Positions 10,961 to 23,533 are shown, numbered from the stretch's first letter. The stretch: 64,000 nt of DNA from Beverwykella pulmonaria (GCA_001599595.1 BCHH01000001.1:1893837-1957836), one strand, 5' to 3'. A program made the numbers and translations. The notes: generated from the sequence alone by a model not told the origin.

Positions 10961-11636
10961 ATGTCCAAAGAACCCACATTCTCAGGTCCGTCCTGCCCAT
11001 CCCCTCAACACCTCCCCACTAACAGCCCAAACCAGAAGTCCAAGCCTGCCAACGAGCCCTCTTCGAATGGGCCGACAGCTACGACACAAAAGTACCTCTC
11101 TTGCTCTCTTCTTTTACCTACACCCTCACTAACCCCTCCACCTCAGGACTGGTCCCGCCTCCGAAAGTGCGCTGCCCCAACCCTCCGCGTACGTCTTTCA
11201 TCCCTCCACACCCATCACCATCTCACTCGCCCTGCAGATCGACTACCGCTCCTTCCTCAACAAACTATGGGAAGCCATGCCACTTGATGAGTTCATCCTC
11301 ATGGCATCGGACCCCCGCTTCCTTGGCAACCCCCTTCTCAAAACCCAGCATTTCGTCGGGCTAAGCACGTACCAAAAAGCCGCCGACAATGCCGACGAGA
11401 TCATCGGCACGCATCAACTGCGGGTCCCGCACCAGAAGTACACGGACGCCACCATGAAGGAGGTAGCCGTGAAAGGGCACGCCCACGGCATTGCTACCAT
11501 GTGGTATAGGAAAGTCGAGGGCGAGTGGAAGTTTGCCGGGGTTTGTCCGCAGATTAGATGGACCGAGTATGACTATGAGAACGTGTTTGCAGAAGGGAAG
11601 GAGCATTTTGGTGAGGAGGGGGAGGCGGGGAAATAG
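10961..11636 (+). CDS. Scytalone-dehydratase-like protein (MdpB-type dehydratase)
   Basis: Four exons (10961-10985, 11036-11091, 11147-11188, 11238-11636) join in frame to 173 residues, the usual length of scytalone dehydratase. Residues equivalent to Tyr30, Asp31, Tyr50, His85 and His110 of the Magnaporthe enzyme are present (here Y24, D25, Y44, H79, H106). The loop that normally carries Ser129 and Asn131 reads GHAHGIAT, so both are replaced (Gly, Ala). In anthraquinone clusters the MdpB homologue works with an SDR reductase to remove a phenol from emodin-type intermediates. The changed pocket and the cluster-type promoter favour that role over melanin synthesis. The gene is convergent with the polyketide synthase gene. 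Confidence 0.85.
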
Positions 11637-12191
11637 TCGTATGGAGGGGCTACGCCACTTCAACTCTACGAGAGTCGGAATATCATGCTACTTGCAAAAC
11701 TGAAGCCATCCTCGTATTCTTATTGTGTTACAGTTGCTCTGCAATCTGTGCCCTGTATCCTGTTCACTGTTGAAGTGCTGCTAAGTTCAATTCTGCACAC
11801 CTAGGCCACACCGCCGCAACATAACCACCCGTGAGTTTGGTGCCTGTAGTCATGAAAGTGTACTTCGAATCTGAATTTCAGCCACGCTAGGAACGATTCG
11901 CATTTCAGTAAATATGATGAACAAAAAGCAAGAGGAACAGCGGTAGATCTGGTGAGTAGTCACCTACATTGGGATTGAATAGCTCAAGGTAGAAATGAAT
12001 GATGATGATGCCAGACAGCGGCATTCTATCTTCTATACAACACTGTGATCGCAAGCCATCGTAGCGGTCGACAATAACATAAAATAAAACCCTACTCCCA
12101 ACTATTACAGGTGTTCAAATTGACAGCGCGCAGGACGAATGAAATAGTTAGGATCAAAAGAACAAAGGAGAGGTAGAGAAACAATAACCTT
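11637..12191. other. Convergent 3' intergenic region
   Basis: This lies between the stops of the dehydratase-like gene and the polyketide synthase gene and presumably holds both 3' UTRs. No gene is seen. Confidence 0.5.
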
Positions 12192-15100
12192 CTAGCTGTA
12201 GTACTCTTCTAACCACGCCCGCAGCGCCCCAATTGTGGGATACTCTAGGAAGAGACTGCCTGCGACACTGACGCCGAGGTCCTCGCGGAACTTCTCGGCA
12301 ATCACCAGACTCATTAGACTGTCGACACCGAGATTGGCAAATTCAGCGTCGTCGGTCAGATCTGCCATTTCCAGTCCACCTTCCTTAGCGATCAGCACAA
12401 GGGCCTTGTGTGCTGTGCTATCCAAGTCTTCTGCAGCAGCTGCTGGTGCGGCTGCTGGAGCTGGCTGGGAAGCGACTTTAGTGTCTACTGGTAGTGGCTT
12501 GACTTCGGCGGCCGTTGGCGGAGGCGCAGATTGAGTTTCCTTTGGCGGAAGTGCGGTTTGAGTCGCCTTCGGCGGTGTCGTAGCGTTATTGGCTGCGTGA
12601 GATTTCGCCGCTGCAGAGTCAGGTGCAGAAAAGAAGCGGTTGAGTAGAATGCGTGGATAGCGGCGGAATTGAATACCACCCACCATTCCCACGATGATAT
12701 CATCCTGAAGGATATAGACGTCACCAAAGTACACCGTTGGATCCTCGCTGGTTGGAATCATTTTGACGTAGGACCGATATTTCTGACCGGCGACAAGCGG
12801 GCGCGCGAAGCGCATACTGTTCCATCCCGGCGTCACACAAAACGTGTTGGCCGTGTCGCTAGCATCCGAGACGTTCATGACGAAGCCTGCAAGATGCGCC
12901 ACGCTGTCAATAAAATACGGCGGCACCGTGTAATTACCGCCGCTTTGGACCTGCTTGAGCGTGACATCGGCATATGCCTCGAGCTGGTTCATCACGACAA
13001 CCTGCATACCGCGGTACTTGTCGGCATAATCGACCAGGTTGTGGGCAAACAGAGTGTATGCCATATTGTGTGAGAAACGGTTGGCAACACCTTTCACTGC
13101 GAGCTGCTCCAGCGCATCGATACGACCTTGAATGAGATGCGCCAGTGGACTCCATGATGACAGCCACTCCTTTGCATCACCATAGTGAATGCGGCAAGTG
13201 GCGAACGATTCCGAGGTACTTCCATCGCTGTGCACATTCTGCCAGACCAAGTCGGCCACGCCAGTGTTGATGTCAGCTGTAGACGCGGTGACACGAATGA
13301 GTTGCGGTGTCTTTGTGTTGTTCTGAGCAACGAGACCTTTAGTAACCTCCAGATCAACGATGTTGATATCAACCGTCTTCGCTTTCGGCACTAGTTGTCT
13401 GTAGAGGTATTCCCCGAGCGTGTATACAATATCAGCGTGGATCGACTATGCGCTCGCGTTAGTATCCAATCGTGTCCACGCGAGGCGGGTCACTTACCGA
13501 TGTCACCACGCCGCATCCATTCATCTGGTGTCCGTGTGCTGCTGCGAGGAACTCAGGCTGCATCAAATCGGATTGCATGACGACCTTGCCGTGTGATCCT
13601 GCAAATGTCTCCTCAATAATCTGCTGGACGGTAGCGGTCCTAAGGCTTGAAGGAGACGCTTTCGAAGTGCTGATTTTGCCCCCATTTTCGTAAAAGGTGT
13701 TGCCCTTGGTCAAGGCCCAGTCCCCCTTGTACTGGATCCAGTGCTTCTTGTCATTCCAGCTATAGGTAGGTAGATCTAGGAGGCGGAGCGAGCCCTCAAA
13801 CGGCTTATGGAACTCGTCCCAGCGGACTTGCACGCCAGCGCAATGCAATTGCCCCAAGCTCTGAGCCATGGTGGTCCAATTGTCTTCACCGCGACGGAAC
13901 GAGCCGACAGCGACCGGGGTCGGATCCATGATTGCTTTCACAAAGGCAGTACAAACTGGGTGCGGGCCAACTTCGACCCATACAGTGTCCTTGTCGACAA
14001 TCGACGTCGCCTGTGCGTTCTGCATGGCGGAGAGGAAGTCGACTGTTTGTCGGGTAGCTCGCCGCACATACTCGGCATTGAATGAACTCTCATCAAAGAC
14101 AACTTTGCCTAGTAATGGAGAAACGACCGGAAGTGTGGGCGCACGGAAGAGAACCGCCTTTCTCGCCGTCTCCTCAAATTTTTCGAGAATGGGATCCATT
14201 TGAGTAGAGTGGAAGGCAAAAGGCACATCTAAGAAGAAGCACCGGAACCCTTTGTCTTTCAGAATGGAGGAAACAGCCTCCATCTGCGCATTTGTGCCGC
14301 TGAGCACAGTTTCCTTGGGCGCATTGACGCAAGCCAGATCATAGGGCATGCCCTTCACTGCGTCTTCAATCTCCGATAGAGAGGCCTTGACTGCCATCAT
14401 GCGGTGGCTTCCCTCTGTGCACAGAGTCTCGACAATCTGGGCCCGCAGACCGACGAGAAATATGGCATCGCTAGCCGATAGTACTCCGGCTACACAGAAG
14501 GCGGCATACTCACCAAGGCTGTGCCCGAGGACTACTTCCGGCTTTACGCCCAGCGTCTCCCAGTATTTGGCCAAGGCAATCTGGACGCTAGTGTGGGCGA
14601 CTTGAGTGATCACGGGCGGGAATGCCTGATCTTTTGGGAAGCTGCCATCGATGGCGGGTATGAAAGATGGAAATCCATGTCCCTGTGCTAAAAGATCGAG
14701 GTGGTCAATCTGAGCACGAAAGAACGGCGAATGATGATAAAGTTGCAGATTCATCGACTTCTCTGCGGCGCCTTGACCAGTGAAGACGAAGGCGACCGGT
14801 GGTGTATCTGTTCCAGAGACGGGTCTCTGAGATTCAACGCCATCTAAATGAGAGGTGAGTTGCTGTTTCAAGGACTTGGTATCGGCAGCATGGATTGCGA
14901 GGCGATGATTGTGATGGTAGCGTCTTGCCGTCAGTGAGTACGCTAGATCAGATAGGGAGACATCTTCATTCCTGTCCAGGAAGGCAAGCAGTCGCTGTAT
15001 GTTTCCCTTGAGCGATATTTTGCTCTTGGCTGAGACAGTAAAGACATGACTCAGGCGAGGGTCACTCCCCATCCTCTCCCGCACTGGGCCTTCCTCTAGA

Positions 15101-17935
15101 GCAATGGTAGTATTGCCACCAGCGGCGCTAAAGTTGTTGACCACAGCAATTCGCTTTCTATCTGGATTGCGAGTCCACTCGGTTAGCTTGAAGGGGATGT
15201 GGAGATTGCGTTTGTCCATGTCCAAGGGAAAGCCAGGGTTTATGCCGTTCTTGATGCCAATATGAGGCGGGATGGCACTCTTTTGAAGCATCAGCAACAC
15301 CTTTATCAGTGCAGTCACGCCGGCTGCAGCCTCTCCGTGGCCGACATTTGCTTTGACAGCGCCAATGTGCAACGGCTGCTTCGCTGTACGTCGTTTGCCT
15401 TTGATTGGGGCAAAGACATCTGTGATGGACTGCATCTCCTCGGCGTCCCCTGCCTGCGTGCCGGTGCCATGGAATTCAACGTACGAGACATCGAGAGGGT
15501 CAACATTGGCCCTGGCCATGACTTGCCGGTAGAGGTACGCCTGATGTCCGGCATGCGGATGTGTAATAGACACTGCATTGGCGGAGTGGTTGGTCGCGGC
15601 GGCGGTGATGACACCCAGGATGTTGTCATTATCAGCCTCGGCGTCGTCAAGGCGCTTCATGACAATAGACCCGATGCCGTCCGCACGGCAATACCCATCT
15701 GCCTGGCAGTCCCACGTCTTGCATGCGTTGGGCGTCTTGGTAAGAAAGTGACCGTGAGAAAGACCCGCAAAAGCATCTGAGTTCGTCAAGACGTTGAGAC
15801 CCCCAGCCACCACTGTATCAACATCTCCCGCCCAAAGAGCTGTGCAAGCCGCTTGGATTGTAGCCAGACTGGAAGAGCACGCCGTATCGCAGTTGAAGCT
15901 TGGACCCGAGAATTTGAAAAAGTAGTTGATCCGACCAGGGCCAAACGCACGGCAGCCACCGGGAATGAAATCTTAAGGTGGGGTCCAATGTTAGCATAAT
16001 TCTTCAAATTGAGCGAGGAGAAGGAAGGGGAAAGGGGAAAGGGGAGAGAAGGTGTGGGAAGGTGGGTGCTCATCCGTGCCATGAGCAAAGATAGCTAAAC
16101 ACCACTTAAGTAGCATCTCGTTGACTTTGCAGCAAGGAACCAACTTGGCAATCTGGGCTTACTAACAGGTGCTAATTTCTTGCGCAGTGTTGACCTCGCG
16201 GTAATCATCACTGGCTTGGCCATACCAGGTACCAATTCGAGTCAAATTTGTCGAACGCGTCCGATTAGCCACGTAGCCTGCGCGCTCTAGGGCCTCATAC
16301 GCCGTGACAAGGGCAAGACGCTGCATCGGGTCTGTTTGCTCAGCCTCGCGGGGAGACATGTTGAAAAAGGGAGCATCAAACAAGGCTGGCTCGTCGATAA
16401 AGCATCCGTAGGCTGTGTGGCTTGTGTTTAACTTCTTGCCAGCGGGGTCATGATGCGATTCCACATCAAAGCGATCGGCAGGAATTTTTCGGTGCACGTC
16501 CAAACCGCCCTCGAGGAGCTCCCAGAACTTATCTGTATCGGTCGCTCCTCCGGGCATGCGACATGACATGCCAACAATGGCGATCTTAGACTGCATCGAG
16601 CCTCGTGGCTCGTGTCCTCCCTGATCGATGCCCGTCGTCATCCACGAGAGCAAGTCCTCCGTCTCGATTACGATATTGGGTGTTGTGGTCGTTAACATGC
16701 TTGACAACTGCTGTATCGGAAGAGACAGGCGAAAGACCTTGATGTTGACATGGTGAACATCAGCCTTGGCCACGCGCTCTCCCACACCCTGAACGACTGC
16801 ATCCCAAACAATCTGTTTGGTCATTATTTCAAAGACGATTTGCTTGAATAGATCTGCAGCATTCGAGGCCGCAAAAGGCTGCCCAGTGCTGGTTGACATA
16901 ACCGGCAGAACCGGCTTGAACCCCGGAGGCAGCGAGAGTGCTTGGACGACGGATTGAGCATCTTCTTGGGTGTAAATGTGAGGAGCATGACAGAGTCCTC
17001 CGTATACTGGTAGCTGGGTGAACTTTCGATCTCGAAAAAACCCTGAAGTGCGGAAAAGAGCCTTGAGTCGAGAGGGAGGTCCGCTCACAGTAACCGATGT
17101 CTCGCTGATGGCGCTGATGAAGATTTTGCTGGCTACCGGAGTTTTCTACATTTGAGGTGAGCTAGCCGTTGCCGAGCAGGATGCGTTTTTCTTAACTTAC
17201 ATCTCGAGTGTGGATATCGTCGAGTTCCTTTTGCGCGTCGTCCGGAGTAAGACCGTAAACGCACCACGCCCACGAGTCCGGTGATTCTTCATCAATAGCT
17301 TCCAGATTCTGGGACACGTCACGGACATGGACGCCCATGCGAAATGCAATACGCAATACTTGGACGCCCGCAGTCACCACTTCGTCTAATGACGTGGACA
17401 GAGAAACAGCGGCCGAGACCAGGAGCCCTATGCCTAAGCCAGCAAGGAGGCTGTTGGATCCAGCACTGGCGTGCGCTTTTGGGAAGCGCTCGCAATGACT
17501 GAGAAGAATGTCAGTTGCTTATAACATTTGGGTAAAGGGGGTATTCTCCTACCCAATATACGTTGCCAACTGTAGGACGCAGAGCAGGACGCCTTCGATT
17601 GATCCACAAAGAGGCCCATTCCGGAGCTCTGACTCTCCTGCAAGGGTCGTCACGGACTCAAAGGCTGGAACAAGAAGTGATAGCTCCGCACGTAACCTGC
17701 CGACTTCTTGGCGCAAGGCTCGAGTAGCCTCGTCCAAGAATCTGCCGAGGATGGGATGGTTGCGGTCCTTGCTATGGTTGTGCAGTCGCCCAAGTCGGTA
17801 CGAAAGGTCGTCACTGGGAAATTCGTTGCTAAAATAGATGACATTATACTTGTGGCCAGCATCTTGATCATCCGAGGCAGGAGTGTACGAAGCCATGGCG
17901 AAGGAGGACGAGGAAGAGGATGGAGATGATGACAA
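12192..17935 (-). CDS. Non-reducing polyketide synthase (SAT-KS-AT-PT-ACP), atrochrysone carboxylic acid synthase type
   Basis: Five exons (17935-17553, 17498-17201, 17145-16167, 15971-13498, 13445-12192) join in frame to 1795 residues, the normal size for MdpG/GedC-type synthases. The KS has Cys585 (DTACSSS), His721 (EFHGTGT) and His765 (KANVGHG). The acyltransferase has Ser1038 (GHSLGE). The product-template domain has His1368 (GHQMNG) and Asp1558 (YFIDS). One ACP carries Ser1754 (LGVDSLMS) and the protein ends there with no TE. The SAT domain has GLGIG (residues 148-152) where catalytic SATs have GXCXG. Missing TE plus a divergent beta-lactamase-type TE gene indicates release of an octaketide acid in trans. 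The start at 17935 is the first ATG; Met14 is possible. Confidence 0.95.
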
Positions 17936-18206
17936 CGAAGGGTATGACGGCGAAACCCTCGCCGATGAAGGGATGTGGTGGGACAGGTTGAACTGCTAGC
18001 AGCCTGGCGGCTGAAGGACTAAGGAAGGGTGAGTGTTTTAGCTTGTTTTCCAAAAAAATGACAATGAACGGAAGCTGTTTTAAGAAATCCACCATAAGTA
18101 CCGATCCAAATAAAGGAAAGCCGGCGGCATGGCACCGGTTACCAAGCATGGAAGAGAGAACCGGGCTGCTGGCTGTGTTGTCCCGATTCCCGGAAGACCC
18201 GTCATA

Positions 18207-18217
18207 TCGGGGGTCGG
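18207..18217 (+). promoter_or_regulatory. TCGG-N3-TCGG site in the shared PKS/thioesterase promoter
   Basis: TCGGGGGTCGG lies 272 bp before the synthase ATG and 159 bp before the thioesterase ATG. It is positioned to control both divergent genes. Confidence 0.6.
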
Positions 18218-18365
18218 AGTCTGGAACACGGGACTGGCATGGCGGTGCTCGCGGTACTCCCCCGGGTTCCCCCGGGATACAAGTCCAAATTTCCGTATCC
18301 TTCTCGCAAGGTAATCTCCCATCCTCACCTCTGTATCCAATCTTTCTCTCCCTTTCGCATGCAAA

Positions 18366-19374
18366 ATGGGTGAAGGAGGCTATCGTCAGATCAACAAGAC
18401 TCTAAATGCTTGCGCGTTTGACGACTATCTCGCCGTCCAACAATCACGTCTGCCCAAGTTATTGGATGTCGAGCAACTCAGCCCACGGGTCATTCGCGTG
18501 CTGGGACAAAATGCAGGAAAGGTATGTTTGATGCGATACTGCCCTAGCCTCTACATTCGGGAGAGATGCTTACGCTACGTCCCGTTAGTTCACGCTCCAA
18601 GGAACAAACACATATATCGTCGGTACAGGGCGACATAGACTCATCATTGACACGTCCCAAGGATTCCGTATATGGGCGGACTTGATCGAAGCAACGCTGG
18701 ACGAGCGATGCATCGCGCTGTCTCACGTGCTGCTGACGCATTGGCACGGAGACCACACCGGAGGTGTGCCAGATTTGATCCGCATGTACCCAGACCTAGC
18801 GGAGGGCATCTACAAAAATTCCCCAGAGCACGGACAGCGGTCGATAGAGGATGGCCAGGTGTTTTGCGTTGAAGGCGCCACAATCCGAGCGGTACACGCG
18901 CCGGGCCACTCCCACGACCACATGTGCTTCATCCTTGAAGAGGAGCAGGCCATGTTCACCGGTGACAACGTTTTGGGACACGGGACGAGTGCAGTCGAAC
19001 AGCTGGGCCTGTACATGGAGACGTTGCGAAAGCTGCAGTCGCATGGGTGCACCGTGGGCTATCCGGCTCACGGAGCTGTCATCGCCGACCTCAAGGGCAA
19101 GATTACAGCAGAGCTAGCACAGAAGACGCGTCGTGAGAAGCAATGCCTCTCCACGCTGAGCCGTCTCCGCAGCGGGCAGTCATCGGTGGCGCAAGCCAGT
19201 GTGACGGTGAGCGAGCTAGTTGACGCGATGCATGGGGACCAACTAGACCCCGAAGTGAGGAAGCTGGCATTGGAGCCTTTCATGGACGAGGTGCTCCGCA
19301 AGCTAGCCGAGGACGGCAAGGTTGCGTTCCACGTACGGAAGGGGGTACGGAAATGGTTTGCATTACAGGATTGA
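18366..19374 (+). CDS. Metallo-beta-lactamase-type thioesterase (MdpF/AgnL7-like)
   Basis: Two exons (18366-18521 and 18589-19374) give 313 residues. The metal-binding motif THWHGDH is clear, and the downstream His/Asp ligands fit HAPGHSHDH and FTGDN. Members of this family hydrolyse the polyketide thioester from TE-less non-reducing synthases in anthraquinone and xanthone pathways. The gene is transcribed divergently from the synthase across 430 bp, the arrangement seen in related clusters. Confidence 0.92.
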
Positions 19375-19629
19375 GCGTAGTGGTATACTGGGGATCCCGA
19401 GAGAGTGTGGAGAGATGACAATAGATGCTGGCTTCATATGTACCATCTGAACTCGTGTGTAGTGGACGGAAGTGGAGCGGAGACACTTTCCTCCTAGCCT
19501 AGTGTGGCACGGACCATGCGCCCTACCCGCTTCACTCATTGAGCATAATTCAACTACACAAACATCTACCTCTGTCCCGTTCCTTGTCATCACGTCCACA
19601 TATACCTCCTAGTCTCATTTCCACAGCTT

Positions 19630-20498
19630 CTACGCAGCCCCTCCATCTATACCCAACACCTTCCCGTTGACCCACTCGCTCTCATTCGAGGCCAAGAAGC
19701 AGACCACGCGTGCGATATCCAGGGGGTAGCCACAGCGAGTCAACGGCGACACCCGGGCGACGATCTGCAGTATCACCAGCAGTCAGTATCAGAAATGGGA
19801 GCGGCCACAAGAGAGAGAGCACCTACGTCAAGAATCTGCTCCTTGGTAAGATTTTCCGCGCCGGGGAGATAGTCCTTAGCCGTTGCGTGGAACATATCCG
19901 TCACGATTCCTCCCGGTGCTACGGCATTTACCGTGATTTTCTTGTCGCCGCAGTCTTTAGCGAGACATCGCACGAAGGTGTTGATGGCACCCTTGCTCGC
20001 CGAATAGAGCGAATGCTTCGGGACGGTGAATGAGTCGGCTGTGTTGGAGCTCATCATGATGATGCGGCCTCGCTGGTTGAGGTGCTTATAGGCCTCCCGA
20101 GCCACAAAGAACTGTCCGCGCGTGTTGATACTGAAGACGCGGTCAAACTCCTCCTCGGTCACTTCGCTCAGGTGGCCGAATGACACGACGCCCGAGTTGG
20201 AGCAGACAATGTCCAAGCCGCCAAAGACCTGGACGGCTTCATCGAACAGACGCACAATCTGCGGCACTTGGCTAACGTCCGCCTGGATGGCTGCGGCGTC
20301 AGAGCCCAGACTCTTGATCTCTTCCACGACTTTGTTTGCTGGACCAGACGACTTGACATAGTTGACAATAACTTTGGCGCCGCACCTTCCCAGCTCGACA
20401 GCCATGGCAGCACCAATGCCGCGACCGGCGCCCGTCACCAATGCGACTTTGCCGTCGAGGCGGAAAGGCAAGTGCCGAGTAGTATCCACAGAGCCCAT
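19630..20498 (-). CDS. Short-chain dehydrogenase, trihydroxynaphthalene-reductase-like (MdpC-type)
   Basis: Two exons (20498-19827 and 19764-19630) give 268 residues. It has the NADP(H) motif TGAGRGIG, a catalytic-site YSASK and the C-terminal block [10 protein letters not shown] of tetrahydroxynaphthalene-reductase-like SDRs. In the monodictyphenone pathway the equivalent MdpC reduces the emodin hydroquinone before the MdpB dehydration step. The presence of an MdpB-like gene at the left border supports the same use here. Divergent from the first SnoaL-like gene. Confidence 0.88.
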
Positions 20499-20709
20499 TT
20501 TGAAATTGTGTGATTCGATGATTGCGATAAATGAAAGAGAAGGAGGTTGAGCAGTGTTGGCAAGGGATGCGCAGTTGGCGGTTCTTAGTTTTTATTCATA
20601 GTTCCTTCTGTCGGCCCCGAGCCATAAATCGCTACGTATCGTCGTACGTAGGTGCTTCTGGCCGAGTTCGGCCCTGTCTTCCATTTCCTGTCACGTTTTC
20701 ATGGGTCTG

Positions 20710-20720
20710 TCGGGTCTCGG
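20710..20720 (+). promoter_or_regulatory. TCGG-N3-TCGG site between the SDR and the first SnoaL-like gene
   Basis: TCGGGTCTCGG lies in the 387-bp divergent promoter, 212 bp from one ATG and 165 bp from the other. Confidence 0.6.
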
Positions 20721-20884
20721 GTCTCCAGATGCCGAAGGCACGTAACCCATTCTCACATCGGGATTGACTGTCGGACACGGAAAATTGCCCTCTGGGCCGT
20801 GTATATTCTCTCAATATTTCAACGAAAACGATGTCCTGTGGACTTCAACTATATCACCCAATTACAACAGACAACAACAACAAT

Positions 20885-21433
20885 ATGCCAGCTCCGGGTA
20901 ACGTTCAGGCAGCCACGCTGCAGCGATTCCTCGAGGCTTGGAAAAAGTGGGATGCGAAGGAGTGGCTCAAAACTTTTGCGGACGACGTCGTCCAAACCAC
21001 CATGCCCTTCGCACTAGGCATCCCTGACAGATCTCGAGCAGAGGTCGAGCAGACATTACCAGCCCTCATGGCTACAGTCAAGTCGTATGAAGTAAGATAT
21101 GCAGCCCTCTCCATGTTACTATAAGATGAAGACGGAGGCTGATCGGGTCTTGCCTAGCATTAGCTCACGATTCACAATGTTATACACGATGCCGAGAGGA
21201 ATAAGGCAGCGGTGTACGCTTTGTCCAAAGGAAGCCTTCCCTGGGGACCATGGGAGTTGGAATATGCGGTCTTTATCACCTTTACTGAAGCGGGAGATAA
21301 AATAGCAACTCTAGAGGAAATGCTTGATTCAGCCTTTGTACAAGACTTCGGGCCCAAATTCGGGCAATACTTGCATGCTCATGGTGGACCAGTAGCTGTG
21401 GCAGCAGGAGCAGGAGTGGATTCAAGGGCGTAA
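20885..21433 (+). CDS. SnoaL-like (NTF2-fold) protein 1
   Basis: Two exons (20885-21091 and 21164-21433) give 158 residues. The protein starts MPAPGNVQAATLQRFLEAW and after the intron reads LTIHNVIHD. It is clearly a paralogue of the two other SnoaL-like genes of the cluster and has its intron at the same place (after residue 69). Small SnoaL-fold proteins act as cyclases, isomerases or dehydratases in tetrahydroxanthone and anthraquinone pathways; the reaction of this copy is not known. It has about 12 extra C-terminal residues (Ala/Gly/Val-rich) compared with the others. Confidence 0.85.
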
Positions 21434-21481
21434 TAAAAGGCTTCATTTTCCACAAGCTTCGATTTCATCGTCTACATATAT

Positions 21482-21974
21482 TTACGGACCCTCCTGTGTC
21501 TTCTGTGCCATGTACTGGCGGAACTTAGGCAAGAATTCATTCATGACAGCCGAGTCGAACATTTCTTCAATCTTGCTCACTTCTCCCTTCTCATTAAACC
21601 AAAGAAAAACAGCTTGCTCGTTCTTGTATGGTCCGAAAGGACTGTCCGCTTCCGTCATAGCGTAGAGAGCGGCCTGACTCTTAGCGGGGTCGTGGACGAT
21701 GTTGTGAATGGTGAGCTGCTGACCGTTAGGGCTCTCCTCTAAAAGACAACGGCATGATTACACTTGCCTTGAAGTTTGACAAGGTGGACATAAGCACGGG
21801 AAATAGATGCTCAAGCTCCTCCCGGGTGCGGGTCGGCTTCCCGGAATTGAACGGCAGTGCAGTCTGCGTACAATCCGAGGAGAAGGTGGAGAGGAAAACG
21901 TCGGGCTTCCAACTCCTCCATCCACTGATGAACTCGTCGATTGATTTTGCTTGGACTTCGGCTGTTGCAGGCAT
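21482..21974 (-). CDS. SnoaL-like (NTF2-fold) protein 2, with a GC-AG intron
   Basis: Two exons (21974-21768 and 21715-21482) give 146 residues, or 147 if the alternative acceptor 3 nt upstream is used. It starts MPATAEVQAKSIDEFISGW and resumes after the intron with LTIHNIVHD. The donor is AAG|GCAAGT, the usual strong context for the minor GC-AG class; no GT donor restores the paralogous frame. It is convergent with SnoaL-like 1 and divergent from the second SDR. Confidence 0.85.
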
Positions 21975-22076
21975 GGTGGCGTGGGCTTATTGGGCGTGAT
22001 TAATCGAGAGGTACACTAGCAAAGTTGGTAAGGTATGCTCTACGACCGCGATGGGACATTTATAATCCGACTCTTT

Positions 22077-22088
22077 TCGGAATATCGG
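22077..22088 (+). promoter_or_regulatory. Variant TCGG direct repeat (4-bp spacer)
   Basis: TCGGAATATCGG lies between SnoaL-like 2 and the second SDR. The half-sites are those of the other cluster promoters but the spacer is 4 bp instead of 3. Confidence 0.4.
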
Positions 22089-22269
22089 ATTCTCATGGAT
22101 GGCGGTCGTGAGGAATGCCCCGTTCTTCTCGGGTCATCTACGTTTTGCAAGGATGGTCAGTACCGAAGGTCCGTCACTCCATTCTCGGCACTCTGCATTC
22201 CCATCACTCAAGATTTATACTACGGTAACAACGTGTACGATAAGTGGTATTACGGATAAAGGCGAAATA

Positions 22270-23133
22270 ATGTCATTCCTCGAATCCATCCCCCGGCCAA
22301 CTAAAACGTACCATTCCACAACATACGACCGCATTTCCCAACACCACGGCTTCGATGGCCGCGGAAAAACAATCCTCGTCACGGGTGGCGCAACCGGGGT
22401 GGGATACAGCATCTCCAAAGCCTTCGCCTCTGCCGGCGTTGCCCGCATCGCCATCGTTTCACGCTCGGCAGGTCCCCAGGAGAAAGCCAAAGCCGAGCTA
22501 GAAGCCGCGTACCCCTCCACTCAGGTCCTCCTTTTTCAATCATCTATCACAGATGGCGACCGCATGAGCGAGATTCTCCAGGAACTCAAGACGATTGATG
22601 TCCTCGTCCTGTGTGCTGCCATCTACCACGACCGAATTCCAGCCACACAGCTCAGCACGCAGGAAGTCACAGACATCTTCTCAACGAATGTCATCGCGCC
22701 CTTCACGCTTGCAAAATCCTACCTGATCAGCACACCCCTTCCCGCCGCCGGTCGCAAGACCATCATTCACGTTTCCTCCGCCGCTGGTCAGATGCGTGCT
22801 CCGCTCCGAGCTGCGTATGGCCCGAGCAAGGCCGCCATCACACAGATGATGCAGCATTTTGCCTTCGAGCACGAGAGCGACGATTTGAACGTCTTTTCTT
22901 TTCATCCTGGCGCTTTCTACACGCCTTCTAGTGCAGAGATTTACGCCGAGGATGCGATGAAATGGGAAGATATCGATTTGCCGGCGCATTTCGCGCTATG
23001 GTTGGCGGGGCCAGAGAGTGGGTTTTTGAGCGGGAGATTTTTGTGGGCGCAGTGGGATGTGGATGAATTGATTGAACTTAAGGAGAGGGTTTTGAAGGAT
23101 AGGAGTTTTTTAACGATTGGGTTGTTGCTGTGA
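22270..23133 (+). CDS. Short-chain dehydrogenase/reductase 2
   Basis: A single exon of 287 residues with the cofactor motif TGGATGVG and a catalytic YGPSK. It belongs to a classical SDR group unlike the MdpC-like enzyme. The frame continues upstream to 22099, but the ATG at 22270 ([15 protein letters not shown]) gives the expected N-terminus. Tetrahydroxanthone clusters have an extra SDR that reduces the ring ketone, which is a plausible but unproven role. Confidence 0.85.
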   Translation: MSFLESIPRPTKTYHSTTYDRISQHHGFDGRGKTILVTGGATGVGYSISKAFASAGVARIAIVSRSAGPQEKAKAELEAAYPSTQVLLFQSSITDGDRMSEILQELKTIDVLVLCAAIYHDRIPATQLSTQEVTDIFSTNVIAPFTLAKSYLISTPLPAAGRKTIIHVSSAAGQMRAPLRAAYGPSKAAITQMMQHFAFEHESDDLNVFSFHPGAFYTPSSAEIYAEDAMKWEDIDLPAHFALWLAGPESGFLSGRFLWAQWDVDELIELKERVLKDRSFLTIGLLL

Positions 23134-23533
23134 CGGGCTGTTAAGAGATTCTACGTAATAGTTTGCTCGGCTGAAGCGAAAGGAAACATCTTCCCGTGTT
23201 CCTGCTCTGAATGCCCGTGCTTCCTGAAACATTTGCCCTGCTTAAATCTGGCATGCTATTATATTTGGTTATGGGGCGAGTACCTTCCTGTCTTTTCTTC
23301 TCATAATCTTCAGTGAGTTCTAAAAAGTCAATAATATGTACGTATACAATAATCAGGCTGCGATTGGTATTAGACATCGGACGGAATGCTAAAACCAAGC
23401 AAGACAAAACAGTTCCTAAAATGAACACATCATGCTACAAGCTTCAAGTGATGTGCTAGACTGCCGAGAACACTCGGTTCGTAAAATTGAAAATCACTAC
23501 TCTATTGCTAGCAACAGTGCAATGATACGCGGC

